From the NCBI GenBank assembly GCA_963715895.1, contig OY970284.1, positions 4,774,001 to 4,838,000 on the forward strand: a DNA stretch of 64,000 nt, given 5' to 3'. Made by a program: the position numbers and the translations under genes. The notes beneath the pieces are model-generated. The model had not been told where the DNA came from. It made no database searches and worked only from the letters and a program-made list of their open reading frames with translations. This DNA is from JADGNZ01 sp963715895. GTDB lineage: Bacteria; Acidobacteriota; Thermoanaerobaculia; Gp7-AA8. Shown one piece after another: positions 26,310-34,351 of this stretch. How positions within the stretch are numbered: the first letter of the stretch is position 1; each line of letters opens with the position of its first letter.

Positions 26310-27536
26310 ATGAACGAGCCCTCTCTTCGCGGGAGTCTTGCATCCTTTCGCTTGCCGGATGTCCTGACCTTTCTGGCATCGACGCGGAAGAGCGGCACGC
26401 TGACGCTCACCAACGGCTCCAGCGAGGCCACCGTCTACTTCGACGCCGGCGCGGTCGTCTACGCCGGCTCGAACCAGGAGACGCTCCGCCTGGGCGCCGT
26501 CCTACTGCGCAAGAAGCACATCTCGGTCGCGCAACGCGATGCCATCGATGAGCTGATGAAGGCCGAGGGCGGCCGCTTCGGCCAGCTCGCGGTGAACCAG
26601 GGTTTGCTGACCGACGAGCAGCTCCGGGACTTTCTCAAGGTGCAGGTCTCCGAGATCCTCTACGACTGCTTCGTCTGGCCTGGCGGGACCTTCGTCTTCA
26701 TCGACGGTACCGAGCTCCCTCCGTACGCGGTCACGATCTCCGTCGATCTCGCCAACCTGATCATGGAGGGGGCGCGGCGCATCGCCGAATGGGAAGAGTG
26801 CGTCCGCCTGCTCCCCGACAGCACCACCGTCTTCCGCGTCGTCTCCAACCCCGAGACGGAGAAGATCACGCTGTCGCTCGATGAGTGGAAGATCCTCTTT
26901 CTCATCAACGGCCGGCGCACGCTCGCCGAGCTGCCGCCCGACGCCGACGACGATCCGCTCCACGTGTATCGCGTCGTCTACGGTCTCTTCGCGAACAAGC
27001 TGATCGAGGCGGTCACGCGCACGCTCTCGCCAGACGACACGGGCCGCTCCCGTCCGGCCACGGCGCTCATGGAAGATACGATGCGCCAGAAGCCGGCCAC
27101 GTTCAGCGCCGACTCCACCGTCCGCGAGGTCGGCGACGACACCAACCTCCTGGTCTCGGTCGAGGCGAAACTCTCGTACAAGGACATGGTCAAGCCGACC
27201 ATCGCCCAGCTCACCATCGTCAGCGGCGAGGATACGGGCCTGATGTTTCCGCTCACCGAGGCCGAGTATCTGATCGGGCGGCAAAGCGACAATCAGATCT
27301 CGCTCGCGGACCTCGGCGTTTCCGGTCACCACGTCCGCATCTATCGCGGCCCCGAAGGCTACGCCATCGAGGATCTCAAGAGCCGCAATGGCACGTGGCT
27401 CAACGGCGCGCGCACGTTCCACGCCCTCCTCCGAACCGGCGATCAGATCCGCCTCGGCGCCACCGAGCTGCGTTACGAGGTCCTCTACGACGGCGGGACC
27501 ACGCCAGCCTTCCCGGTCGAGCCGCCGGCGTCGTAG
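26310..27536 (+). CDS. PATAN (DUF4388) and FHA domain signalling protein
   Basis: The 408-residue cytoplasmic protein begins with a PATAN/DUF4388 domain ('RGSLASFRLPDVLTFLASTR', 'KSGTLTLTNGSSEATVYFDA', 'GAVVYAGSNQETLRLGAVLL'), common in gliding, pili and chemosensory control. A middle helical region (about 70-270) follows, including a winged-helix-like 'FLINGRRTLAELP' segment. The C-terminal FHA domain (about 295-395) has 'YLIGRQSDNQISLADLGVSG', 'HHVRI' and 'SRNGTWLNG', the residues that read phosphothreonine. It is 36 bases upstream of the TPR gene. Confidence 0.9.
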   Translation: MNEPSLRGSLASFRLPDVLTFLASTRKSGTLTLTNGSSEATVYFDAGAVVYAGSNQETLRLGAVLLRKKHISVAQRDAIDELMKAEGGRFGQLAVNQGLLTDEQLRDFLKVQVSEILYDCFVWPGGTFVFIDGTELPPYAVTISVDLANLIMEGARRIAEWEECVRLLPDSTTVFRVVSNPETEKITLSLDEWKILFLINGRRTLAELPPDADDDPLHVYRVVYGLFANKLIEAVTRTLSPDDTGRSRPATALMEDTMRQKPATFSADSTVREVGDDTNLLVSVEAKLSYKDMVKPTIAQLTIVSGEDTGLMFPLTEAEYLIGRQSDNQISLADLGVSGHHVRIYRGPEGYAIEDLKSRNGTWLNGARTFHALLRTGDQIRLGATELRYEVLYDGGTTPAFPVEPPAS

Positions 27537-27572
27537 AATCCCCTCAATCCGGTCACTTTTTGAGGAGGCAAC

Positions 27573-29192
27573 ATGCGTATGCTCCGCGTTCTCCTTCTTT
27601 CGTTGGTCGTGGCGATGCCGGTGCTCGCCCAGCACGACATGCCGCAAGGCACCGCCAAGCCGATCACCCTTGAGCCGGGCCTGGGCAATGTGCACTGGCC
27701 CGTCTCGACGAAGAACGTTCAGGCCCAGCGCTTCTTCGATCAGGGGATGAAGTACGTCTACGGCTTCAACCACGAATCGGCGGTCAGCTCCTTCGGTCGC
27801 GCCACGCAGCTCGATCCCGATCTGGCCATGGGCTACTGGGGCGCCGCGCTGGCACTGGGGCCGAACATCAATCTCGACGTCGATCCCGACCGCGAGAAGC
27901 AGGCTTACGAGAGTGTTCAGTCGGCGCGCGCACACGAGGCGCACGCCAGCGCCAAGGAGCGCGGACTGATCGCCGCGCTGTCAAAGCGCTACAGCAACGA
28001 TCCGAAGGCCGATCTGAAGAAGCTCGCCGTCGACTACAGCGAGGCCATGGGAGCGTTGACGAAGAAGTACCCGAACGATCTCGACCTCGCCACGCTCTAC
28101 GCCGAAAGCCTCATGGACCTCCATCCCTGGAAGTTCTGGTCGCACGACGGAAGGCCGAACGAAGGGACGACGAAGATCGTCTCGGTCCTTGAGTCCGTCC
28201 TGCGCCGCGACCCCAACCACCTCGGCGCGAATCATTACTACATCCATGCGGTCGAGGCGTCGTCCCATCCCGAGCGCGCGCTTGCCAGCGCCACCCGTTT
28301 GAAGACGCTTGCCCCGATGTCCGGCCATCTCGTCCACATGCCGGCGCACATCTACCAGCGCACCGGCAACTACGCCGGCGCGGCGCTGGCGAACACGAAG
28401 GCCGCCGAGACCGACCGCGTATTCATCAAGCATCACGGCGGCGAAGGCGTCTACGCGGCGATGTACTACAACCACAATCTCCAGTTCGGCCTCACGTCGT
28501 ATTCGATGATGGGACGCTTCGCCGAGGCCAGGAAGATGGCGGACGAGTTCTCCTCCAACGCCGCGGCGATGGCGAAGGAGATGCCGCCGGTCGAATACGC
28601 CGCCGCAAGCACGCTGCTGCTCTTCCTCCGCTTCGGCCGCTGGTCCGACGTGCTGCACGAGAAGCCTGCCGAAGCCGGCCCCCTCTCGACGACGTTCACC
28701 CACTTCGCGCGCGGCTCGGCGTTCGCGAAGCTTGGCAACATCGCCGGCGCGGAGTCGGAACAGAAAGCCTTCGAAGCCGCCCGCGCGAACGTCCCCGACG
28801 ATCCCGGGATCTTCCAGAACTCGCAGAAAGCCGTCGCCGAAGTGGCCACCCACCTCCTGGCCGGCCGCATCGCCGAAGCGCGCGGCGATTCCAAGCAAGC
28901 TATCGCCGAGTACACAAGAGCCGTGGCGCAGGAAGACACCCTCGACTACGACGAGCCCACCGACTGGTTCTACCCCACCCGCGAAACCCTCGGCGCCGCG
29001 CTGCTCCGTTCTCACCTTTATTCGGACGCCGAAAAAGTCTTCCGGGCCGACCTCGCCCGCAACCCCCACAACCCCCGCTCCCTCTTCGGCCTCGCCGCCG
29101 CCTTAGGCGCACAGAAGAAGGATGCGTCGTCACCGACAGCGGAGTTCGGGCGGGTTTGGAAGGGAGGGAAGTTGAATTTAGCAGCCTATTAG
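27573..29192 (+). CDS. Secreted tetratricopeptide-repeat protein
   Basis: The 539-residue protein has a signal peptide ('VLLLSLVVAMPVLAQ') and TPR-like helical pairs through its length, for example 'RFFDQGMKYVYGFNHESAVS', 'AMGYWGAALALGPNINLDVD', 'LGANHYYIHAVEASSHPERA' and 'LAGRIAEARGDSKQAIAEYT'. Conserved 'NHYYIHAVE' and 'HMPAHIYQRTGNY' His motifs match a group of periplasmic TPR proteins seen in many soil bacteria, function unknown. A good Shine-Dalgarno (GAGGAGG) precedes the ATG. Confidence 0.88.
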   Translation: MRMLRVLLLSLVVAMPVLAQHDMPQGTAKPITLEPGLGNVHWPVSTKNVQAQRFFDQGMKYVYGFNHESAVSSFGRATQLDPDLAMGYWGAALALGPNINLDVDPDREKQAYESVQSARAHEAHASAKERGLIAALSKRYSNDPKADLKKLAVDYSEAMGALTKKYPNDLDLATLYAESLMDLHPWKFWSHDGRPNEGTTKIVSVLESVLRRDPNHLGANHYYIHAVEASSHPERALASATRLKTLAPMSGHLVHMPAHIYQRTGNYAGAALANTKAAETDRVFIKHHGGEGVYAAMYYNHNLQFGLTSYSMMGRFAEARKMADEFSSNAAAMAKEMPPVEYAAASTLLLFLRFGRWSDVLHEKPAEAGPLSTTFTHFARGSAFAKLGNIAGAESEQKAFEAARANVPDDPGIFQNSQKAVAEVATHLLAGRIAEARGDSKQAIAEYTRAVAQEDTLDYDEPTDWFYPTRETLGAALLRSHLYSDAEKVFRADLARNPHNPRSLFGLAAALGAQKKDASSPTAEFGRVWKGGKLNLAAY

Positions 29193-29250
29193 CGTTGGAA
29201 AAGGCTTCCACCACAGCTTCTTGGACGCAAGCGCCGTCCCAAGGCGCTTC

Positions 29251-29571
29251 TCAAGGTGTCTTCGCACCTACAACCCGTCCGAGATCGCGCCGGTTAGCTC
29301 CCGCTGCTAGCAGCGAACGAACAAGGAGGTCCACACTTACCGTAGGGTCGGCCGCCTCCATCTTTGCTACTCGTGACTGGCTGGAGCCAACGTGCTTTGC
29401 CAGCTCGGCTTGTGTCCAATGATGTTGCTCTCTCAGCGCACGCAGGCGTCGCGCGAGAGCAAGTTTGATTTCCACGAACTCGGCTTCCTCCGGCGTGAGA
29501 GCGAGAAACTCGCGCACCCCGCCAACACTCCAACCCGCCGCTTCGAGCTTTTTCTTTTTCTCTGCCTTCAT
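29251..29571 (-). CDS. HigA-type antitoxin, XRE family
   Basis: The 106-residue protein has a Lys-rich start and a helix-turn-helix: 'LRALREQHHWTQAELAKHVG' and 'SSQSRVAKMEAADPTVSVDL'. It follows the toxin gene by 2 bases, in the toxin-first order typical of HigBA. It would bind and neutralise the toxin and repress the pair. Confidence 0.9.
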   Translation of the reverse strand: MKAEKKKKLEAAGWSVGGVREFLALTPEEAEFVEIKLALARRLRALREQHHWTQAELAKHVGSSQSRVAKMEAADPTVSVDLLVRSLLAAGANRRDLGRVVGAKTP

Positions 29572-29573
29572 TT

Positions 29574-29915
29574 TCAGTCCTCCTGGACGATCCGCAAGTA
29601 CCCTTTCAATCGTCGTTTCGCGGCTGTAGCCACTTTGGCCGGCAGCGTCCGCGTTTTCTTGCTGAATACCTCGAGCACCACGATTGCATCCTCGGCGACG
29701 TGATACACGATGCGCCAAGTGGCTTCGCGATCGATGACGCGAAGCTCGTGACAATTCGCTCCGATTTCAGGAAGCGGACGAGAAGCCGGCATCCCGAGCA
29801 GTTCGCCACCTTGCAACCGGCGAAGCAGGAAACCTGCTTCGAGACGCGCTCCATGCGAGAACGGGGGCGTCTTGATCTCGCCCTGCAACCAAACGAGCGG
29901 CTTCGACACAAGCAT
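29574..29915 (-). CDS. HigB-like toxin, RelE/Gp49 type
   Basis: At 113 residues it matches phage-derived Gp49-like/DUF891 proteins: 'KPLVWLQGEIKTPPFSHGAR', 'EAGFLLRRLQGGELLGMP', 'PLPEIGANCHELRVID', 'WRIVYHVAEDAIVVLEVFSK' and 'KRRLKGY'. Members of this family cleave mRNA at the ribosome. The antitoxin gene is 2 bases downstream. Confidence 0.9.
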   Translation of the reverse strand: MLVSKPLVWLQGEIKTPPFSHGARLEAGFLLRRLQGGELLGMPASRPLPEIGANCHELRVIDREATWRIVYHVAEDAIVVLEVFSKKTRTLPAKVATAAKRRLKGYLRIVQED

Positions 29916-30026
29916 CGAATGACAGCATATGCCGAAACAGACATATCGACAAACGAACTGTCAGGCCACTGGACGGAGCGGAACCCGCCGCTCCAAACTC
30001 CGGCTGATGTACCATCCCCTCCACCC

Positions 30027-30707
30027 ATGAAACGCCTCGGCGCCGCCCTGCTCCTGCTTTCGACTGCACTTCCGGCAATGGCGTGGACGAGGGCGGCGGA
30101 TCAGCGCATCGCCGCGAAAAGCGCGGAGCTGGCGCCCCCCGATCTGCGGCTCATCATCAGCAAGTACAACAAGGAATACCTTCACGGCGTCGATGACGCG
30201 CTGGCCAGCGAAGGGACCGACATCCATCGCCGGCGTCTTCGCGAGCGCATCGACGCGCAGGCGCGCGGCATCGTGAAGATGATCCGTACCAACGAGCCGA
30301 TGAGCGCCGTCGTCGGGGAGCTCGGCAACCTTTCTCACCTCGTCGGCGACGCCAACAACCCCTTCCACATCGGCGACGACGATGCCGCGGAGCGCATCGA
30401 CTTCGAGCAGTACTTCGAGCGCCGGCTGGCCCGTTTCGCGCCGGTCTTCTACGGCCTCGACACGAACCTGGTCCTGAGCACCTATCTCGACAAGATGTTC
30501 GCGCGCACGACGCGCTTTTCTCCGCTGATGGCCGAGGAGTATTCGCGAGGGAGCGGCGCAACGTTCGACGATCGGTCGACCGCCTTCGGCGTGGCCTCGG
30601 TCTGTTACTCCCACGCCATCACCGACAACGTCAACATCTTTTACTTCATCTGGAAGGCGGCGGGCGGCAGCGTACGCACCCCGCCGCGCCTCACGCATGC
30701 GAATTGA
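30027..30707 (+). CDS. Secreted zinc-dependent phospholipase C / S1-P1 nuclease-like protein
   Basis: The signal peptide 'AALLLLSTALPAMA' is followed directly by Trp ('WTRAADQRIAAKSAEL'); in phospholipase C and P1 nuclease the mature N-terminal Trp binds zinc. The core 'LGNLSHLVGDANNPFHIGDD' matches the family motif HxxGDxxxPxH, and a downstream His is in 'VASVCYSHAITDN'. At 226 residues it is short, and the early His ligands of classical members are not evident. It overlaps the purH start by 11 bases. The family call is by motif only. Confidence 0.7.
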   Translation: MKRLGAALLLLSTALPAMAWTRAADQRIAAKSAELAPPDLRLIISKYNKEYLHGVDDALASEGTDIHRRRLRERIDAQARGIVKMIRTNEPMSAVVGELGNLSHLVGDANNPFHIGDDDAAERIDFEQYFERRLARFAPVFYGLDTNLVLSTYLDKMFARTTRFSPLMAEEYSRGSGATFDDRSTAFGVASVCYSHAITDNVNIFYFIWKAAGGSVRTPPRLTHAN

Positions 30708-32253
30708 GCGAGCGATCCTCTCCGTCTCCGACAAGACCGGCATCGTCGACCTGGCCCGCGCGCTTCGGGCAAAGGACGTCGAGATCCTCTCCACCGGCGG
30801 CACCGCCAGGCACCTGGCCGACAACGGCATCGACGTCACGCCGATCTCCCGTTGGTCCGGCGCTCCGGAAATCCTGGGCGGCCGCGTCAAGACGCTCACC
30901 CCGCGCGTCTTCGGTGCGATTCTCTTCAATCGGGACGAGGATTCCCACCGCGCCGACGTCGAACGGCTCGACATCCCGCCGATCGATCTCGTCGTCGTCA
31001 ACCTCTACCCCTTCGAAGCGACCATCGCCAAAGAAGGGGTAACGATCGCCGAGGCCATCGAACAGATCGACGTCGGCGGCCCGTCGATGCTGCGGGCGGC
31101 GGCGAAGAACCATCGCTACGTTCTGCCGCTGTGCGATCCGTCGCTCTACGCCGATTTCCTGCGCGAGCTCGAAGCGGGCGAGATCAGCGATGCCTTCCGT
31201 CTTCGCTGCGCCATCGAAGTCTTCCGCAAGACCAGCGACTACGACAACACGATCGCCAACTTCCTCGCCAACCGACAACCGATAACCGATAACCTCGTTT
31301 TGAATCTCACCAAGTTCCAGGACCTCCGCTACGGCGAGAACCCGCAGCAGACCGCCGCCTTCTACGTGCCGAAAGGGAAGCACCCGTTCGAACAGGTCCA
31401 GGGGAAAGAGCTGTCGTACAACAACATCCTCGACCTCGACTCCGCCATCCGCCTGGCGCACGCGTTCGCAACGCCTGCCGCGGTGATCATCAAGCACACC
31501 AACCCCTGCGGCGTGGCACGGCGCGACTCACTAGCCGAGGCCCTGCGCGCCGCCATCGAATCCGACCCAGTCTCCGCCTTCGGCGGCATCATCGGCAGCA
31601 ACCGCGAATTCGATGAGGAGAGCGCCCGCATCGTCGAGTCGATGTTCCTCGAAGTGATCGTGGCTCCGTCGTTCAGCGATGCTGCCCGTGAGGTATTGGC
31701 GAAGAAGAAGAACCTCCGTCTGATCGTGGCCCCGCCGCTGACCACCGCCACCGAATGCCGCAGCGCGGCCGGCGGCATCCTCGAACAGAGTGTCGACCGC
31801 GTAACGTCAAGTGCACAGGCCGAGCTCGGAGGGACCAATGTGGCACAGACACTCTTGTCTGTGCCCGGCGCTTGGAAGATCGTCACCTCCCGCCACCCCA
31901 CCGCCGAGGAGCTTGACGGCCTCGAGTTCGCCTGGATCGTCTGCGCCTACGTGAAATCGAACGCCATCGTCCTGACCAATCAGTGGCAGTCCGTCGGCAT
32001 CGGCGCCGGCCAGATGAGCCGCGTCGACGCGGCGAAGGTGGCCATCATGAAGTCGATCCTCCCCACCGCCGGCACCTACGCCGCCTCCGACGCCTTCTTC
32101 CCCTTCCGCGACGGCCTCGACATCCTGGCCGATTCCGGCATCCGCGCCATCATCCAACCCGGCGGATCCGTGCGCGACGCCGAGGTGATCGAAGCCGCTA
32201 ATGAGAGGGGTGTGGCGATGGTGTTCACAGGGGAGAGGCACTTCCGGCACTGA
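30697..32253 (+). CDS. purH: Bifunctional AICAR formyltransferase / IMP cyclohydrolase
   Basis: PurH catalyses the last two steps of IMP synthesis. The N-terminal IMP cyclohydrolase domain shows 'RAILSVSDKTGIVDLARALR', 'ILSTGGTARHLADNGIDVTP', 'GGRVKTLTPRVFGAIL' and 'NLYPFEATIAKEG'. The transformylase domain has 'DLRYGENPQQTAAFY', the active-site 'IKHTNPCGVA', 'VKSNAIVLTN', 'GIGAGQMSRVDAAKVA' and 'SDAFFPFRDGLDILADSGIR'. At 518 residues it has normal length, but two segments look inserted: one coded by 31269-31294 and one around the perfect palindrome at 31842-31865. Both keep the frame. Confidence 0.97.
   Translation: MRIERAILSVSDKTGIVDLARALRAKDVEILSTGGTARHLADNGIDVTPISRWSGAPEILGGRVKTLTPRVFGAILFNRDEDSHRADVERLDIPPIDLVVVNLYPFEATIAKEGVTIAEAIEQIDVGGPSMLRAAAKNHRYVLPLCDPSLYADFLRELEAGEISDAFRLRCAIEVFRKTSDYDNTIANFLANRQPITDNLVLNLTKFQDLRYGENPQQTAAFYVPKGKHPFEQVQGKELSYNNILDLDSAIRLAHAFATPAAVIIKHTNPCGVARRDSLAEALRAAIESDPVSAFGGIIGSNREFDEESARIVESMFLEVIVAPSFSDAAREVLAKKKNLRLIVAPPLTTATECRSAAGGILEQSVDRVTSSAQAELGGTNVAQTLLSVPGAWKIVTSRHPTAEELDGLEFAWIVCAYVKSNAIVLTNQWQSVGIGAGQMSRVDAAKVAIMKSILPTAGTYAASDAFFPFRDGLDILADSGIRAIIQPGGSVRDAEVIEAANERGVAMVFTGERHFRH
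31269..31294. repeat. AACCGATA repeat words inside purH
   Basis: The words CAACCGACAACCGATAACC and CGATAACC give a short direct repeat (period 8) coding for 'NRQPITDN' between the two PurH domains, at a place where length varies in the family. Confidence 0.5.
31842..31865. repeat. Perfect palindrome inside purH
   Basis: GGCACAGACA, loop CTCT, TGTCTGTGCC is a perfect 10-bp stem lying in frame in the transformylase domain. It codes for 'AQTLLSVP' within a loop (between 'GGILEQ' and 'KIVTSRHP') that is shorter in the E. coli enzyme. Confidence 0.75.
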
Positions 32254-32693
32254 GTCACGCGGATTCCGTTTCGAAGCATCCCGAACTGGTACCAGAAGGC
32301 CGTTAACAGCCTTTCAGAGGCAGTTAACAGCCTTCCAGAGGCAGTTAATAGCCTTTCAGAGGCAGTTAACAGCCTTTCAGAGGCAGTTAACAGCCTTCCA
32401 GAGGCAGTTAATAGCCTTTCAGAGGCAGTTAATAGCCTTTCAGAGGCAGTTAACAGCCTTCCAGAGGCAGTTAACAGCCTTCCAGAGGCAGTTAACAGCC
32501 TTCCAGAGGCAGTTAACGGTATTCAACTGGTTGTAGCGCTACCGCACATGGTCGCGATGCCGCCAAGAATGACGCCGAAACCCAACGAATGCGGACCTCG
32601 TAAAGATCCTTTCGACACACCAACCAGCGAGTGGCCCCAACGTGTCCGGATTTTAGACGCTTGGGCCGGGCCGGAATGATTGGAGAACGTCCG
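32254..32693 (+). other. Gap after purH holding a tandem array and an open frame without a start
   Basis: The 440 bases between purH and the DUF5694 gene contain the 21-bp array. In the purH reading frame there is no stop from 32254 to the TGA at 32679-32681, but no ATG, GTG or TTG lies before the array, so translation could only come from read-through of the purH TGA. The array itself would read as heptads 'VNSLSEA'. I do not call a gene. Confidence 0.5.
32302..32511 (+). repeat. 21-bp tandem array, ten units
   Basis: Ten complete units of GTTAACAGCCTTTCAGAGGC plus A run without spacers, followed by a partial unit (GTTAACGG). Variation is limited to two sites: AAC/AAT and TTTC/TTCC. The unit length is a multiple of three, and frames 1 and 2 of the plus strand are open through the array (VNSLSEA and LTAFQRQ repeats). 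It begins 48 bases after the purH stop. Confidence 0.97.
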
Positions 32694-33509
32694 ATGAAGA
32701 GATTTCTCAGCCTGCTCGCTCTGGCGCTCGGCGCTGCACTTCCCGCCATCTCGCAGCCATCACCCGCGGAGAAGCCTGCCCGCGCCGAAGTGCTGGTGCT
32801 CGGCGTCTACCACATGGCCAACCCCGGACACGACATCTTCAACACCCAGGCCGACGATGTCCTCGCACCGAAGCGCCAGGCCGAGATCGCGCAGCTCACG
32901 GCGGCTCTGAAGAAATTCAATCCCACGAAGATCGTGGTCGAAGGCGACGTCTTCGACAGCCGCAGCACAAAGAACTACGCCGACTACCTGGCCGGCAAGC
33001 ACGAGCTGACGCGCAACGAGATCGAGCAGATCGGCTTCCGCCTGGCCAAAGAGCTCGGCCACAAGACCGTCTACCCCGAGGACTCCGACGGTGAGTTCCC
33101 GTTCCAGCGCATCGTCGACTACGCCAAGGCCAGCGGCCGCTCGAAGGAGCTCGACGCCCTCCTGGCCGAGGTCGGTGACATGGTCAAGGCGCAGAACGCG
33201 TACCTCCTCTCCCACACCGTCCTCGAGACGCTTCTCTACATGAACGCCGACGACAAAGTCACCCAGGACGTCGGCTTCTATTACCGCGAGGCTCACTTCG
33301 GCGAGCCCGGCGACTGGTCCGGCGCCGACCTGGTCGCCGACTGGTTCCGCCGCAACATGCGCATCTACAGCAACGTCGTCCGTCTGGCCGACTCCCCGAA
33401 CGAGCGCCTGCTGGTCATCTTCGGCGCCGGCCACCTCGGCTGGCTGAGGCACGATTTCGCCAGCGACCCGAGCATCCGTCTGCGCAAGCTCGCCGAGTTC
33501 GCGAAGTAA
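32694..33509 (+). CDS. DUF5694 family secreted protein (TraB/Tiki-like)
   Basis: The 271-residue protein has a signal peptide ('FLSLLALALGAALPAISQ'). 'EVLVLGVYHMANPGHDIFN', 'KFNPTKIVVEGD' and the C-terminal 'RLLVIFGAGHLGWLRHDF' are the conserved blocks of the DUF5694/TraB-PrgY-Tiki superfamily, in which the H/E/GxGH residues form a putative metal site. Activity in bacteria is unproven. The frame is open from 32631 but the signal peptide sets the start at 32694. Confidence 0.88.
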   Translation: MKRFLSLLALALGAALPAISQPSPAEKPARAEVLVLGVYHMANPGHDIFNTQADDVLAPKRQAEIAQLTAALKKFNPTKIVVEGDVFDSRSTKNYADYLAGKHELTRNEIEQIGFRLAKELGHKTVYPEDSDGEFPFQRIVDYAKASGRSKELDALLAEVGDMVKAQNAYLLSHTVLETLLYMNADDKVTQDVGFYYREAHFGEPGDWSGADLVADWFRRNMRIYSNVVRLADSPNERLLVIFGAGHLGWLRHDFASDPSIRLRKLAEFAK

Positions 33510-33587
33510 GTTTCATGCGGAGACGCGGAGGCGCGGAGAGGAAATGCGTAATCCCTCTCTCCGCGCCTCCGCGTCTCCGCGTGAAAC
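33510..33587. repeat. Long inverted repeat of CTCCGCG words
   Basis: The arm at 33510-33541 (GTTTCATGCGGAGACGCGGA then GGCGCGGAGAGG) pairs with 33554-33587 (CCTCTCTCCGCGCCTCCGCG then TCTCCGCGTGAAAC) almost perfectly over about 32 bp. It begins at the base after the DUF5694 stop codon. It can form a strong hairpin but no T-run follows. A related single-arm phrase is at 323-344. Confidence 0.88.
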
Positions 33588-33621
33588 AATGGTGTACTCT
33601 TTGTAGAAACAAGGAGAAGCC

Positions 33622-33864
33622 GTGAAGGCACGCATCCAGAAGTGGGGTAACAGCCTGGCTCTTCGCATCCCGAAGCCATTCGCGGAGGAAGCGAGTCTGC
33701 GTGAGGACTCTGCTGTCGATGTGACGGTTCTAAGCGGAAAGCTTGTCGTCGTCGCGATCGAGGAGCCGCAGCTAACACTGGAGGACCTCGTCGCGAAGAT
33801 AACACCGAGCAACCGGCACGCCGAGGTCGAGACGGGGAAGGCCGTTGGCAACGAAGTCTGGTAG
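33622..33864 (+). CDS. MazE-like antitoxin, AbrB family
   Basis: The 80-residue protein starts 'MKARIQKWGNSLALRIPKPF', the classic MazE/SpoVT-AbrB DNA-binding fold, with 'LREDSAVDVTVLSGKLVV' and an acidic C terminus that would bind the toxin. AAGGAG precedes the ATG. It overlaps the toxin gene by 20 bases. Confidence 0.92.
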   Translation: MKARIQKWGNSLALRIPKPFAEEASLREDSAVDVTVLSGKLVVVAIEEPQLTLEDLVAKITPSNRHAEVETGKAVGNEVW

Positions 33865-34207
33865 TGGCAACTACGTTCCCGATCGCGGGGACCTCGTCGC
33901 GCTCACGTTTGATCCTCAGGCGGGCCATGAGCAGGCTGGCCGGCGTCCGGCGGTGGTCCTTTCGCCGGCGATCTACAACGCCAGGTCCGGTCTGGCGGTG
34001 TTCGCTCCTGTCACCAGCCAAGTCAAGGGCTATCCGTTCGAGGTGCTGATTCCGCCGGGCCTCGCGGTTGGCGGTGTGGTGCTCGCGGATCAGTTGAAGA
34101 GCTTGGATTGGCGAGCGCGCAACGTGCACTACATTGCGTCGTTGCCACCCGAGGTGCTTTCTGCGGTCCTGCAGAAGACGGGGCTGCTCCTGTCAATCCG
34201 GAGTTGA
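33845..34207 (+). CDS. MazF-like mRNA interferase toxin
   Basis: The 120-residue protein has the MazF signature: 'YVPDRGDLVALTFDPQAGHE', 'QAGRRPAVVLSP', 'VFAPVTSQVKGYPFEV' and 'GVVLADQLKSLDWRARNV'. MazF cleaves single-stranded mRNA at short sites. A TTG at 33845 inside the antitoxin gene is the only good start in this frame. Confidence 0.92.
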   Translation: MATKSGSGNYVPDRGDLVALTFDPQAGHEQAGRRPAVVLSPAIYNARSGLAVFAPVTSQVKGYPFEVLIPPGLAVGGVVLADQLKSLDWRARNVHYIASLPPEVLSAVLQKTGLLLSIRS

Positions 34208-34223
34208 TGGCGCAGGCGAGCTC

Positions 34224-34274
34224 TCATCTGCGTACATCTGCGTCATCTGCGGATGAAAGCTTTTCCGCAGATTG
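34224..34274. repeat. ATCTGCG words with short inverted repeat
   Basis: Three ATCTGCG words (CATCTGCGTACATCTGCGTC, then ATCTGCGG) are followed by an inverted TCCGCAGAT at about 34264-34272. It lies 16 bases after the MazF stop. Confidence 0.6.
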
Positions 34275-34351
34275 CGCCATGAAAACAGTCACTTGGCGGA
34301 CTGAACTCTGCCCCAATGACTCGGTGGTAACCTCTTCCCACCAGAAACGTC

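Noticed and set aside
32302..32511. CRISPR-like array
   Set aside because: Units are contiguous with no spacers, the period is exactly 21 bp, and no cas gene is near; it is a tandem repeat.
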